NCBI RefSeq assembly: GCF_017304635.1
Contig: NZ_JAFKMA010000004.1
Location: 186,001 to 250,000 of the forward strand
DNA from: Sphingomonas sp.
GTDB taxonomy: Bacteria > Pseudomonadota > Alphaproteobacteria > Sphingomonadales > Sphingomonadaceae
DNA: 64,000 bases
Reading direction: 5' to 3'
The translations under genes and the position numbers were made by a program. The notes under the pieces are model-generated. The model searched no databases, was not told the origin of the DNA, and saw only the letters and a list, made by a program, of their open reading frames with translations. This document shows positions 38,132-47,968 of the stretch, piece after piece; within the stretch, counting starts at the first letter, position 1; each line of letters starts with the position of its first letter.

Positions 38132-39157
38132 ATGTTGATCCTGGGCCTCGAATCCTCGTGCGACGAGACCGCGGCGGCGCTGGTGACCGGTGACCGCCGC
38201 ATCCTCGCGCACAAGCTGGCGGGGCAGGAGGCGGCGCACGCGCCGTACGGCGGCGTCGTTCCGGAAATCGCCGCGCGCGCGCATGTCGAGGTGCTGGCGC
38301 CGCTGGTCGAGGCTGCGCTGGCGGAGGCCGGCGTCACGCTGGCCGAGGTCGACGCGATTGCCGCGACCGCCGGGCCGGGGCTGATCGGCGGGGTAATGGT
38401 CGGGCTGGTCACCGGCAAGGCGCTGGCGCACGCGGCGGGCAAGCCGTTGGTCGCGGTCAACCACTTGGAAGGGCACGCGCTGAGCCCGCGACTCGCCGAT
38501 CCCGCGCTCGATTTTCCCTATCTGTTGCTGCTGGTGTCGGGCGGGCATTGCCAGCTGCTGCTGGTCGAGGGCGTCGGGCGCTATCGCCGGCTGGCGACGA
38601 CGATCGACGATGCGGCGGGCGAGGCGTTCGACAAGACCGCCAAGATCCTGGGGCTCGGCTTTCCCGGCGGGCCGGCGGTCGAGCGCGCGGCGGCGCTGGG
38701 CCAGCCGATCGTGCCGCTGCCGCGTCCGTTGTTCGGATCGGCCGAGCCGCATTTCTCGTTCGCGGGCCTCAAGAGCGCGGTGCTGCGCGCGTACGAGGCG
38801 GGAACGTGGGCGACGGAGGACATCGCCGCGAGCTTCCAGCAGGCGGCGGTCGATTGTCTGGTCGATCGCACGCGGCGGCAATTGGGGGAGATCGACGCGA
38901 CGGCTTTGGTCGTGGCCGGCGGGGTCGCCGCCAACGGCGCGGTGCGCGCGGCGTTGGAGAGCCTAGCCGGCGACTATGACCTGCCGTTCGCGGTGCCGCC
39001 GCAATGGCTGTGCACCGACAATGCCGCGATGATCGCCTGGGCCGGGGCCGAGCGGTTCGCGGCCGGGTTCAGCGATCCGCTCGACACGGTGGCGCGCCCG
39101 CGCTGGCCGCTCGACCCGGATGCGGAAAAGGTGCGCGGCGCGGGAGTGAAGGCATGA
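38132..39157 (+). CDS. tsaD: tRNA threonylcarbamoyladenosine transferase TsaD
   Basis: A 341-residue Kae1/Gcp protein that places the threonylcarbamoyl group on A37 of ANN-decoding tRNAs. The ASKHA fold begins [17 protein letters not shown]. The metal site uses the two His of NHLEGHALS, and [33 protein letters not shown] and [12 protein letters not shown] follow. The tsaD-gpsA order is widely conserved in alphaproteobacteria. The two genes overlap by four bases. Confidence 0.97.
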   Translation: MLILGLESSCDETAAALVTGDRRILAHKLAGQEAAHAPYGGVVPEIAARAHVEVLAPLVEAALAEAGVTLAEVDAIAATAGPGLIGGVMVGLVTGKALAHAAGKPLVAVNHLEGHALSPRLADPALDFPYLLLLVSGGHCQLLLVEGVGRYRRLATTIDDAAGEAFDKTAKILGLGFPGGPAVERAAALGQPIVPLPRPLFGSAEPHFSFAGLKSAVLRAYEAGTWATEDIAASFQQAAVDCLVDRTRRQLGEIDATALVVAGGVAANGAVRAALESLAGDYDLPFAVPPQWLCTDNAAMIAWAGAERFAAGFSDPLDTVARPRWPLDPDAEKVRGAGVKA

Positions 39158-40131
39158 AGATCGGCGTCATTGGCGGCGGGGCGTGGGGTACGGCGCTCGC
39201 GCAGGTCTCGGCGCAAGGGGCCGAACCCGTGATGTTGTGGGCGCGCGAGCCGGAGGTGGTGCACTCGATCAACCACCGCCACGTCAACGACCTGTTCCTG
39301 TCGAGCGTGCCGCTGTCGCCGACGATCACCGCGACCGACGATCTCGACGCCTTGCGCGACGCGGACGCCGTGCTGGTGGTGGCGCCGGCGCAGCATGTCC
39401 GCGCGGTGCTGAGCACGGTCGATTTCGGGACCACGACGCTTGTCCTATGCGCCAAGGGAATCGAGGCTGGCACGCGCAAATTGATGTCCGAAGTCGTGCA
39501 GGAAGTGCAGCCGGGCGCGCGGATCGCCGTACTATCCGGGCCGACGTTCGCGCATGAGGTCGCCGCGGGCTTGCCGACGGCAGTGACCCTCGCCTGTTCG
39601 GACATCGACATGTATCTGCCGCTGGCGACGCGGCTGACGGGCACCAATTTGCGGCCTTACGGTACCGACGACGTGATCGGGGCGGAGATCGGCGGGGCGG
39701 TCAAGAACGTGCTGGCGATCGGCTGCGGCGTGGTCGAGGGGGCGGCGCTCGGCCAGAACGCGCGCGCGGCGCTGATCGCGCGGGGCTTCGCGGAGATGAC
39801 GCGGTTCGGGCTCGCGCGCGGCGCGCAGGCGGAGACGATGGCGGGGTTGTCGGGGCTCGGCGACCTCGTCCTCACCTGCTCCTCGACCAGCAGCCGCAAT
39901 TTCTCGCTCGGCGTCGGGCTCGGTCAGGGCAAGTCGGCGGCCGAGCTGCTGGCCGATCGCCGCACCGTCGCCGAAGGGGCGTTCACCGCGCCGGTGTTGC
40001 GCGAGGCGGCGGCGGAGGCGGGCATCGACATGCCGGTGTGCACTGCGGTCTGCCAGTTGCTCGAGGGCGCGCCGGTCGCCGCCGTGATCGGCGCGCTGCT
40101 GGCGCGACCGTTGCGTGACGAGCGGGGCTAG
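39154..40131 (+). CDS. gpsA: Glycerol-3-phosphate dehydrogenase [NAD(P)+]
   Basis: A 325-residue GpsA reducing dihydroxyacetone phosphate to sn-glycerol 3-phosphate for phospholipid synthesis, the substrate of PlsY. The Rossmann motif is [13 protein letters not shown] at the N-terminus, then [17 protein letters not shown], the catalytic lysine in [13 protein letters not shown], and [19 protein letters not shown]. The start overlaps tsaD. It is the last clearly core gene before the accessory region. Confidence 0.97.
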   Translation: MKIGVIGGGAWGTALAQVSAQGAEPVMLWAREPEVVHSINHRHVNDLFLSSVPLSPTITATDDLDALRDADAVLVVAPAQHVRAVLSTVDFGTTTLVLCAKGIEAGTRKLMSEVVQEVQPGARIAVLSGPTFAHEVAAGLPTAVTLACSDIDMYLPLATRLTGTNLRPYGTDDVIGAEIGGAVKNVLAIGCGVVEGAALGQNARAALIARGFAEMTRFGLARGAQAETMAGLSGLGDLVLTCSSTSSRNFSLGVGLGQGKSAAELLADRRTVAEGAFTAPVLREAAAEAGIDMPVCTAVCQLLEGAPVAAVIGALLARPLRDERG

Positions 40132-40330
40132 GGTTCGACGTCACTGAACGGGCCCGAAGCGGCAAAGCCGCTTCGTCGGACAGCGCCCCGGGGGCGCTGC
40201 CGGCCGGCCTCGCCGCCGGGACGCGGATTAGCGGGCGCTAATCCGCTGCGGCGATCTTAACAGACCCAATTAAGCTGCACCAAACTGCCCATCTTGGCCA
40301 TGATTAGAGCCTCCTTGGTCGCAATTCGAC
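40132..40330. other. Intergenic junction between core gpsA and the Tn7-like operon
   Basis: Three perfect hairpins follow gpsA: GAAGCGGC/GCCGCTTC at 40156-40174, CAGCGCCCC/GGGGCGCTG at 40181-40199, and GCGGATTAGC/GCTAATCCGC at 40223-40246. They look like gpsA terminators or REP-like palindromes. From about 40255 to 40330 the sequence becomes more AT-rich (CTTAACAGACCCAATTAAGC), marking the likely start of foreign DNA. I found no TGT/ACA transposon tip and no repeated TnsB-type binding sites. Confidence 0.5.
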
Positions 40331-42175
40331 CTACTTCGGATCGCGCTTGGACTCAAATACGCTGGTCTTCAGAACGGCGAGCGTTTCTGGGCGCGGGAAA
40401 ATGGGCCGCACATCCTTCGACCCCGACACGACTGATCGCACGCCAGCGTCGGCGAGCGCCGACAGCAAAACATTCCTAGCCACCCCCGTCGCCCTCTCCA
40501 AGGCGCCAATCGATATGAAATTCCGCTCGAGATCGGCGAGCGAAGCCAGCGCGGGTCCATGCGCGATCTGACCGTTGCGCGCCGCGCGCCTGGCGAACCG
40601 TAGATGCCCCGCCGCGCGCAGCTTGGACAGGGTGACCGTGTTCAGTCCAGTCATGTCGGCCGCTTCTGCAGGGGTGATGGACGGCTCGTCGTCCGCCGCT
40701 CGTCCGGGCGAAACGGAGGCGAGCACCTCTTTGCGCTCCACCAACAAGGCCGACAGGCCCGATCCGCTAGACAGCGTGCCGGCGACCTGCAGCCTGCCCT
40801 CGCGCAGCGCGCGGTAGACCGCCACCCAGCGTCGAAACAGCTTGTTGGCATCCACGACACGGATCAGGTGGGGCGGAACGACTTCGAAAACCGGCGTACT
40901 CAGCGCATGCTCGAACAGGCTGATGACGCCATCCAGATCGTAAAAGTGGGTCTTGGGGGTCGAAGGGCGAGCCCCCGGCAGCAGGTCAGGATTGCCACCT
41001 CTTTCCATCACGCCACGGAACTGGTTGCGGCTTAATCCAAGAATCTGTTGCACATCGGACTTGCGACCAAGGCCGAACACGGCGCGGGCGCGGGCTATGG
41101 CCTGTTCGAGCGCCGCACGTCCCGACAACAAAGGCGCCTCGTCGGACGGAGCGGCGGCGGCGGAAGTAGGCGCTTGCTGAATCGCGCGTCCGAAAAGTCG
41201 AGTAGCGGGACCACATTTCAGCGATCGACTGGCGTGTTGGAAGACGGCCTCCCGGAAAGGCGACAGCGTCGCGGCGTCCCTGCGGTCGAGCCACTTGTAG
41301 AGATCGCCATATGCCTCTCCAGGCGTCCTCAGGAGCCCGCGGCGGGCTGCCCGGTCGAGCGCGTCGAAGAACCCTTCCTGGCCCTTTTCGAGGATTGAGC
41401 CGCCCCGCGCCGTCAACTCCATCTTATCGCCGAGCGGAAGGGTCCTAACCAGGCCGACCTTCGAGCCATGCTCATCGAGGATCCCGGTCCGTAGGGCGAG
41501 GCCGGCGGCGAGGTCGACACTGAGCCCGTCGGCCCAAAGCGGGCTTTCAACGCCCCGCATCATGGCGAGCAGTTGCGCGTCATAGCCCCTGACCTCATGA
41601 TCCGCCTTCAAGTCGGCGAATTTCGCACCGCATGAGCAGACGTCCGGACGCAGGTTCTTGAGCGAGAGCGGTGCGGAACAATGCGGGCAGGTCGCAAGCA
41701 GAGGAACCCGGTGGCGCGGGCAGCCGCTGATCGCCTCGGAACCCCACCAGAAGCGTCGATGGGTTCTGCACTCGACCGGACCGTCCAGGCCATCGCGGTC
41801 CTCCGCCAGGCACTGCGGACACACGCGGCCGAGCGTGCGGGGATGCGCGAGACATCCACGGTCCTCGAGCAACACGCCGCTCAACGAATATCCCTGCGGC
41901 GTCCTGACCGGAGTCGATGCCTCGATCAGCGACACCGCAATACCGGATATCCGCGCGAGCGTGTCGAGCGCGCGCCCGGTCCGGACGTCGGCGGCCAGCC
42001 GGCTCGGGCAGAAGGGCAGCGTCGCAAGGTATCCGGTAACGGTCCGGCTCCCCCGCCTCACGGCAAGGCGGGTCAGCAGGGACGCCGCCGGTTCGTCGGG
42101 GCGAAACCGGACGGTCAACGGCGCCATATCGACCCGCGACGGATCGACGGTCCGGACGAACCCACGATTGGACAT
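40331..42175 (-). CDS. TniQ-family target-selection protein, second copy
   Basis: A 614-residue TniQ/TnsD-type protein. The N-terminal TniQ domain reads PLTVRFRPDEPAASLLTRLA, with two zinc knuckles: C119, C122, C152 and H155 (CPQC...CPRH), then C163, C166, C180 and C182 (CPHC...CSCG). The C-terminal half contains at least two helix-turn-helix-like segments (SDVQQILGLSRNQFRGV; EAADMTGLNTVTLSKLRAAG), as in TnsD proteins that bind a fixed target. It is the last gene of the operon, overlaps the first tniQ by one base and differs strongly from it, so the two may select different targets. Confidence 0.85.
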   Translation of the reverse strand: MSNRGFVRTVDPSRVDMAPLTVRFRPDEPAASLLTRLAVRRGSRTVTGYLATLPFCPSRLAADVRTGRALDTLARISGIAVSLIEASTPVRTPQGYSLSGVLLEDRGCLAHPRTLGRVCPQCLAEDRDGLDGPVECRTHRRFWWGSEAISGCPRHRVPLLATCPHCSAPLSLKNLRPDVCSCGAKFADLKADHEVRGYDAQLLAMMRGVESPLWADGLSVDLAAGLALRTGILDEHGSKVGLVRTLPLGDKMELTARGGSILEKGQEGFFDALDRAARRGLLRTPGEAYGDLYKWLDRRDAATLSPFREAVFQHASRSLKCGPATRLFGRAIQQAPTSAAAAPSDEAPLLSGRAALEQAIARARAVFGLGRKSDVQQILGLSRNQFRGVMERGGNPDLLPGARPSTPKTHFYDLDGVISLFEHALSTPVFEVVPPHLIRVVDANKLFRRWVAVYRALREGRLQVAGTLSSGSGLSALLVERKEVLASVSPGRAADDEPSITPAEAADMTGLNTVTLSKLRAAGHLRFARRAARNGQIAHGPALASLADLERNFISIGALERATGVARNVLLSALADAGVRSVVSGSKDVRPIFPRPETLAVLKTSVFESKRDPK

Positions 42176-43935
42176 CAGTGGATAACTGGAAGGTCGTCGC
42201 GGCGGTAGATGAGCTGCCGACAGGACGGAGGTGCGAATACCGGGCGGATCCCCAGAAGTTCCAACGTCTGGCGAATGCGTTTCGGCGAGGTCCGTCGTGC
42301 GCGGGCGTAGTCGGCGGCGGTCACATGGTCGCGGAAGAAATCCGACACCGATGACGAACTCACTCGACCATCAGGATCCCGCGCACCGAACGCGCCCATG
42401 CGGGCGAGGCTGCGCGCCGCCTCATGGTGGATGCCATGCAGCCTGGCGACATCCTGCACATACAGGGAATCCTTCGTCGCGCGCAACGCAGCCAGGTCCG
42501 ACTGGACGACGGAGACGGCCGACAGCCCGTCGGCCGCCGTTCCACACCTCGACACCCTCAGCTTACCCTCCAGCACCTTGCGGCAAGCGACATTCAGCGG
42601 GACGGACATGTTGCGGCAGGCGAGCGGTAGTGAAACGAGCTCGTGCCCGGGCCGCGGCTCTGCCCGAGCGAAAACCTCGTGGAGGAGCGCGTCGGCGACA
42701 GCCGTGGCCCCGGCGGGCAGCGAGCCGAGGACGATCGGGTCGTTGACGAGGCGGCGCGCCTGGCTGCGCCCGACCCCCAAGGCCGCCCGCTGTTGCGCCG
42801 CCGTCGGGGCCACCGCCCCGAGCAGATCGTCGACCAAAGCCAAATCCAACGCGAATGGCACGCCACGGCGGGAACCCTCCGGGATCAAGTCAGTCGCCTC
42901 CAGCAAGCGGCGTGTGGTCGCATAGGATCGGCCGATGCGTCGGGCGACAGCCGTGGCGTTCATGGTATGCGGGACGGCGGCGCCAAGCCGTTCCTCGTCG
43001 CGCGCGATGATCCCGTTGGCTACGGCATGCTCGCGCAGGACGGGAGCGACAAGCTCTGCGGTCGCGCGCGGTGCGTCGCCCACGCAGATGTCGGAATACA
43101 GCCATCCGTAGGCGGACAAGAGCCCATCCGCCGAATCGGCCGGTCGCGCAACGACGAGCCCGTCCAGCAGCGTGCGGAAGCCCATCGGCCAGTCCGCGGC
43201 CAGCCGGAGCCCGTGCATGCGATCACCGGGCAGGTCGGCGTCTGGACGGCGCGGCTTGACGGGTCGCCACTCGAGCCGCGCCGCGCCGAGCAACTCCATC
43301 GTCCTGATGGCGTCCACCAAATCCATGCCGTCGAGCGCCGGGACGGCCGCGGCAGGCAGGTAGGAGAGGCGCGAGAGAATGTAAGACGCGACTGCGGGAT
43401 CGCCTTCCTCCGCCGCGTTCGACGTGTGCTCGGCCCCACAGCCGCAACGGAGCAGGCCTCGTCGCCATGTCTGTCTCGCGCCGCACGCCGCGCACTCGTC
43501 GGTCATGCGGACGCCGTGGCGGTGGCACACGTCAACCGACCGGATGTCCCACCAGGCGAGGCTGGTCGCCCACCAGTCCGGTTCGATCCCCATCCTGCGC
43601 GCTTGGGCCTTGTCCTCGTCGACGCAGAGCGGGCAGCGTCGTCGCGAACGGACGGACCAGTCGCCCAGCCTCAACACCTGGGCGCGCAGGCGCACGGTGC
43701 GCGAAGCCGCTTCGATCACCGGCGAGTGGGAATGGACGACGTCCGCATCGAGGCCGGCCTTCTCGGCGAACGGGCGGACGCCGACACCCCTGACCATGTC
43801 CGGCATGGGGTGACCGAGATCCCTCGCCAACCGGAGGCCGTCCCCGACACCCCACCGCGATCCAAGTCGCGCGGCCGCCGCGTGACACGGTTCACCTTCA
43901 CGACCGCGAAGGGTGAGGGGGAAGCGTCCGTCCAC
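42175..43935 (-). CDS. TniQ-family target-selection protein, first copy
   Basis: A 586-residue TniQ-type protein. It begins FPLTLRGREGEPCHAAAARL and has zinc ligands C101, C104, C137 and H140 (CPLC...CHRH) and C148, C151, C164 and C166 (CAAC...CGCG). The long C-terminal region has several helix-turn-helix-like stretches (NATAVARRIGRSYATTRRLL; ARRTSPKRIRQTLELLGI). In Tn7-like elements this protein bridges target DNA and the TnsC/TniB ATPase. It lies three bases after the ATPase gene. Confidence 0.85.
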   Translation of the reverse strand: MDGRFPLTLRGREGEPCHAAAARLGSRWGVGDGLRLARDLGHPMPDMVRGVGVRPFAEKAGLDADVVHSHSPVIEAASRTVRLRAQVLRLGDWSVRSRRRCPLCVDEDKAQARRMGIEPDWWATSLAWWDIRSVDVCHRHGVRMTDECAACGARQTWRRGLLRCGCGAEHTSNAAEEGDPAVASYILSRLSYLPAAAVPALDGMDLVDAIRTMELLGAARLEWRPVKPRRPDADLPGDRMHGLRLAADWPMGFRTLLDGLVVARPADSADGLLSAYGWLYSDICVGDAPRATAELVAPVLREHAVANGIIARDEERLGAAVPHTMNATAVARRIGRSYATTRRLLEATDLIPEGSRRGVPFALDLALVDDLLGAVAPTAAQQRAALGVGRSQARRLVNDPIVLGSLPAGATAVADALLHEVFARAEPRPGHELVSLPLACRNMSVPLNVACRKVLEGKLRVSRCGTAADGLSAVSVVQSDLAALRATKDSLYVQDVARLHGIHHEAARSLARMGAFGARDPDGRVSSSSVSDFFRDHVTAADYARARRTSPKRIRQTLELLGIRPVFAPPSCRQLIYRRDDLPVIH

Positions 43936-43938
43936 CGT

Positions 43939-45027
43939 TCAGGCCTTCGCGACCGACCGCTGGCCGATCCTGCGCCGAGCCCTGCGCTGAGCCTCGGCGT
44001 CCGCCGCCGCCCGCGCCGCCGCCTCGATCTGCGCGACCCAGATGTCCTTAACCTTCTCCGATTTGCACAGGAACGGGTTCTGGGACGGCGGGACGGAAGG
44101 CTGCGGCTTCGCGGGGTTGAGCAGGACGTCGCAGTCGAAGTCGATAGCCTCCTGCTCGACATCCTTCCGGCGAAGGTCCATCCAGACCTCGCCGAGCAGC
44201 TTCCGGTCGAACGCCAGTCCGCCCTCCGCGGCGCGGCGCAGGGTCGCCACGAGCAGCTTCGACACGATCCCGACGTGGCCTCCGGTCGCGACGTAGATCC
44301 GACGCGCCAGGTCGAACTCCTTCAAGCCGACCGGCGCCCCCAGCCCAAGCCGCATGTCGAAGACTTCGAGCAGGGCGCGGAAGTTGCGCTGCCCCTCCGA
44401 CGTGTCCCACCGGTAGGGCGCGAGCACGATGTCCTCCTCGGTCCGGCGTTCAAGCCCATATCCGGTGTTGAGGTTGAGGATGCGCGGCGCGCCGGCCAGC
44501 ACGAACTGGGCCTTCACGACGTTGAGCAGCGAGACGAGAAACTTGGCGACCGCTTCCGTGTCGACGCCGAAGATGCGGTCGGCCTCATCCAGCATGATGA
44601 GGAGGGTGTGGTGCTTCTGGACCAGATTCGCGATCTCCTCGATGATGTCCGCCGAGTTCCAGTCGCGCGGGACCTCGTGGCGCATCGCGCGGAAGATCGC
44701 CTCGACCACGCCCTTCTTGGTGCATGGGCTAGGCATCTCCGCGAGCACGGCGGTGATGCGAAGACCGTCCTCGTCGCGCACATCGTCGAACTGCCGCTTG
44801 TGCTGCCGCAGCAGCGTGGTCTTGCCGGCGCCCGGCGCGCCGGTCAGCATCAAGAGATGCCCGGGCTGCGGCCCGCGGCCATCCAGGGGCAAGCTGCGGA
44901 GCTGATGCATGCGCAGCGCCTTCTGCGCCGTCTTCATGGACGGATGGGGGATGATGCCGTTCTCGAGCCTGGCCGCGAGCGTCGCCGCAGCAACCTCGCC
45001 CGGCTCGTATCCCGTCAACTCGTTCAC
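43939..45027 (-). CDS. TniB/TnsC-type AAA+ transposition ATPase
   Basis: A 362-residue AAA+ protein. Walker A is GAPGAGKTT at 63-71, Walker B LLIMLDEAD at 142-150 with D147-E148, and sensor-1 is FVLAGAPRILNLN. The MHQLRSLPLDGRGPQPGHLLM lead-in is TniB-like. It should form the filament that links TniQ-marked target DNA to the transposase. The C-terminal tail is basic (RRARRRIGQRSVAKA). It overlaps the transposase gene by four bases. Confidence 0.9.
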   Translation of the reverse strand: MNELTGYEPGEVAAATLAARLENGIIPHPSMKTAQKALRMHQLRSLPLDGRGPQPGHLLMLTGAPGAGKTTLLRQHKRQFDDVRDEDGLRITAVLAEMPSPCTKKGVVEAIFRAMRHEVPRDWNSADIIEEIANLVQKHHTLLIMLDEADRIFGVDTEAVAKFLVSLLNVVKAQFVLAGAPRILNLNTGYGLERRTEEDIVLAPYRWDTSEGQRNFRALLEVFDMRLGLGAPVGLKEFDLARRIYVATGGHVGIVSKLLVATLRRAAEGGLAFDRKLLGEVWMDLRRKDVEQEAIDFDCDVLLNPAKPQPSVPPSQNPFLCKSEKVKDIWVAQIEAAARAAADAEAQRRARRRIGQRSVAKA

Positions 45028-47228
45028 GACTGCATCTCCCTGATGAGCCGCATCGCCTCGGATTCGATGTCGGCCAGCAGCGACGCGTCGGCCTCCAGGG
45101 TCGCGACGGCGGGCGTGTCGTCGACCTCGTCGGCGGGGTCGACCTCATCGTCTGCGGGCGTGGCGTCCGCCGGCGGTGCCGGGAGCAGGGCCTGCGCCGG
45201 TGCCGCCAATAGCCGATCGCCCGATCCGAAGCCGGGCACGGGGGTGAAGGTGTCGCCCATGTCCCCATAGCGCGCCCACTTCAGCGCGGTGGCGAGCGTA
45301 GTGCCGCCCTCCAGGGCCCGCGCGCGCGCCGCCTCCACGCGGAGTCGGGCCTCGGCCAGATCCTCGATGCAGGGCACCTCGTCCCTTCCGATGTGATCGA
45401 TGGCGTCGCCCCTCCAGATCGCATACTGCTGCTCGGAGACGCCGTCCGTCAGCGCGAAGTCGATGTTGCGGATCTCCAGCCATCCCTCGCCCTCGACGAG
45501 GATCCAGATGCGCCCCAGGTCGGCCCGGTCGCGCCGGAACGTCCACATGCGGTCCTTCGCGCCAGTGCGGCGCAGGAGGCGCGCGAGCAGGGGCTCGTCG
45601 ACGTAGATCTGGTTCTTGATGTGGATTCCGGTCGACAGGATCTTGCGCTCGAAGATCTCGCCGGTGATGCGGTATGCGTTGTCGGGGTCGGGCGCCCAGC
45701 GGACGCCGTAGCGATCGACGAGCATGGTCCACGCCTGGTGCGGCGTCATCTCGCGGCCGTATTTGCGGAAGAGCGCGGGGTGGGGCGTTTGGTGGTAGTC
45801 GTCGACGATCCACTCCACGATCAGCCGGTCGAGCTCCGGCCTGGTGACCTTCGCGCGCTTCGCCGAATTGTAGGTGTCGGGGTTCCACGCCTTCGTCGTC
45901 CCTTCCTGGAGATCGAAGACGCGCGCATGGAATGTGCGGAAAATCCGCTCGACGGCCGCCTTCAACCAAGGCTTTCGGCCCGGCAGCGCGATCGGGTAAA
46001 CGTGGAGGAGGAGGCATGCCGTGCGGAAGCTGCGGCTCAGGAACTCCTTCCCGCGGTCGCTGATCAGCCATTCGACCAGACCGAAGCAGGGCCAGTCGTT
46101 CTTCAGCCCCGGGAAGGCCGACAGGTCCTTCTCATACATGCTGTGCGCGAGGGCGCGCTGGATCGTCATGTAGCTTGGAGGCAGGAAGCTGACGTGGATG
46201 CCGACGATGCACTTGGTCGCGCGGTCCAGGAACACGGTGATCCAGGGCCGGCCGATCGGGCGGCCGTTCTCGTCGACGACGATCAGGTCCACCAGGCAAT
46301 GGTCGACCTCCACTTCCTCCAGCGGGCGGTCGGGCAGTTCGCGGAGCACGAAGATCCCGAACTTGAGCCAGGCCGCCTTCTTCCCCTCGCGCGCGACGCA
46401 GCGGTCGTAGTCGTCGTAGTGCCTCTTCAGGAAGCGCCGGAAGGTGCGGGATGCCACGATCGGGATGCCGCTCGCCTCGCAGAGCTTGCGGTAGAACTCG
46501 TAGGCGACCTGCTTGGAACGCTTGATGAGGTCGAGATACGCGCCCTTCGCGGCCTCCTCCATGAGCTGGTAGGTGTCCGTCTCGTCCTCTGACTTCGCCA
46601 CCGGGTAGCGGGGATCGCGATGGCCCCGCCTTCCGTAGTCCGGCATCAGGGCCAACTCGTTGCGTCCGGAGTCGATCCAGGTGGAATACCAGGTCGCGAC
46701 AGTCGATGGCTGCGGCTTGACGACAACCTTCATCCGCGCCGGCTCGGCGTCGGGATCCGCGCCGTCACGTCGCCGCACCTTGGCGGCCGCGGCCGCGGCG
46801 GCCTCGCGTTCGCGGTCCTGCCATTCGGACGACATGCGCTCCCAGACGTCCGGGACCACCGCCATCGCCGCGGCATCGACGCTGCGGTGGCAGTCGCGAA
46901 CCGCATCGAGCGACTCCACGAAGGCGAGCCGGCGAAGGCACTCGCGCTGGCAGTGCGGCGGCCAGGCGTCGAACGCCGACTTGAGCTTGGCGGCGACGCG
47001 CTCGTCGAGGCCCTCGAGATCGCAGGCCCAGCGCCTAAGGCGCCGGCCGTGGTAGGCGACCACCAGATCGAGATCCGCCACGAATTCCGTGGTGTCCGAA
47101 CCGTGCGGCTGGACGACCCAACCCCCGCGCGTGCGCCGGACGACCTTGAGGAGATTGTCCGAGGGCTCACCGATCTGGAGGGTGTCGCCGACGCCGATCG
47201 CCAGCCTGTTGGAGGGAGCGTGTTCCAT
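45024..47228 (-). CDS. TnsB/TniA-type DDE transposase
   Basis: A 734-residue rve-fold transposase. N-terminal DNA-binding helices occupy about 65-300. The catalytic core has D309 in EVDHCLVDLIVVDENG, D391 in LISDRGKEF and E427 in WLKAAVERIFRTFH, an exact DD(35)E spacing. A Mu-transposase C-type beta-barrel follows (IWILVEGEGWLEIRNIDF near 574-591) and an acidic C-terminal tail probably contacts the TniB ATPase. All catalytic residues are present, so it should be active. The start ATG overlaps the TnsA stop by one base. Confidence 0.92.
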   Translation of the reverse strand: MEHAPSNRLAIGVGDTLQIGEPSDNLLKVVRRTRGGWVVQPHGSDTTEFVADLDLVVAYHGRRLRRWACDLEGLDERVAAKLKSAFDAWPPHCQRECLRRLAFVESLDAVRDCHRSVDAAAMAVVPDVWERMSSEWQDREREAAAAAAAKVRRRDGADPDAEPARMKVVVKPQPSTVATWYSTWIDSGRNELALMPDYGRRGHRDPRYPVAKSEDETDTYQLMEEAAKGAYLDLIKRSKQVAYEFYRKLCEASGIPIVASRTFRRFLKRHYDDYDRCVAREGKKAAWLKFGIFVLRELPDRPLEEVEVDHCLVDLIVVDENGRPIGRPWITVFLDRATKCIVGIHVSFLPPSYMTIQRALAHSMYEKDLSAFPGLKNDWPCFGLVEWLISDRGKEFLSRSFRTACLLLHVYPIALPGRKPWLKAAVERIFRTFHARVFDLQEGTTKAWNPDTYNSAKRAKVTRPELDRLIVEWIVDDYHQTPHPALFRKYGREMTPHQAWTMLVDRYGVRWAPDPDNAYRITGEIFERKILSTGIHIKNQIYVDEPLLARLLRRTGAKDRMWTFRRDRADLGRIWILVEGEGWLEIRNIDFALTDGVSEQQYAIWRGDAIDHIGRDEVPCIEDLAEARLRVEAARARALEGGTTLATALKWARYGDMGDTFTPVPGFGSGDRLLAAPAQALLPAPPADATPADDEVDPADEVDDTPAVATLEADASLLADIESEAMRLIREMQS

Positions 47229-47968
47229 CACCAGTAGACTTCCAGTTCGTCGTCGATGACCGCGCCGAGCGCGATCGCGACCTCGCGGTGTCCGACGAGG
47301 CCGAGCAGGCAGTTGCGGAGCCGAACGTCGAGGCCGGCGGCGCGCAGGTCGCCTATGCGGCAAGGCGACGCGAAGCTGCGCAGGATGGCGTAGACCCTGC
47401 GCGCCTCGAGGGGATCGATCGCGGTCGCCGCCGCATGGATCCACCGGGCGTTGGAGAGCCGCGTGCCCACGCGCAGCGCCTCGCGCGGGCAGAGGCGGTG
47501 GACGGCGTCGCGGGCGGCGCTCTCGGCCTCGATGGACTCGAGCCGGCCCTTGAGCGTGGGGTCAGCGCCGAACCGTGCGCCCGGCTTGACCTGGAAGTAG
47601 CAGCGCTCGCCGTGAACCGACGCCGCGAACACGTCGGGCACGTAGGTCGTCCAGCGCGAGCCGTTGTGGACGCGGAACCGCTCGGGCTGCGAGACCAGCT
47701 CGACCGTGCGGTAGTCGACGTCCAGCATGACCAGCAGGTCGCGCTCGCCGGCGCTCTCGAACACCAGCCGCTTCGAGGTCGTCAACGACATGAACTCGCC
47801 GGTGCAGGACTGCGAACTGGTGCGGCGCGACGGATCACGGACGAGATCGGACGCGAGGTCCGGCAGCAGGAAGCCGGCACCCGCACCATGCCGGTTCCGC
47901 GGCGCGGGGACCGGCATCGGTTCCTGCGGTCCATCCGGACTCGCAACCAACGCGCCGTTAGTAGGCAT
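47228..47968 (-). CDS. TnsA-type endonuclease
   Basis: A 246-residue protein with the TnsA catalytic layout: E75 in AGERDLLVMLD, the SQPERFRV strand, D112 in YVPDVFAAS, and Q126 and K128 in CYFQVKPG. These match E, D, Q and K of the Tn7 TnsA restriction-like active site. The C-terminal part (LEARRVYAILRSFASPCRIG onward) looks like the TnsA winged helix. TnsA cuts the 5' ends so that the element moves by cut-and-paste. The first 60 residues are poorly conserved, so a start further in is possible. Confidence 0.85.
   Translation of the reverse strand: MPTNGALVASPDGPQEPMPVPAPRNRHGAGAGFLLPDLASDLVRDPSRRTSSQSCTGEFMSLTTSKRLVFESAGERDLLVMLDVDYRTVELVSQPERFRVHNGSRWTTYVPDVFAASVHGERCYFQVKPGARFGADPTLKGRLESIEAESAARDAVHRLCPREALRVGTRLSNARWIHAAATAIDPLEARRVYAILRSFASPCRIGDLRAAGLDVRLRNCLLGLVGHREVAIALGAVIDDELEVYW

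Noticed and set aside
42175-43935. The first tniQ as an unrelated zinc-finger regulator
   Set aside because: The paired CxxC...CxxH and CxxC...CxC knuckles, operon position after TniB and length all fit TniQ/TnsD.
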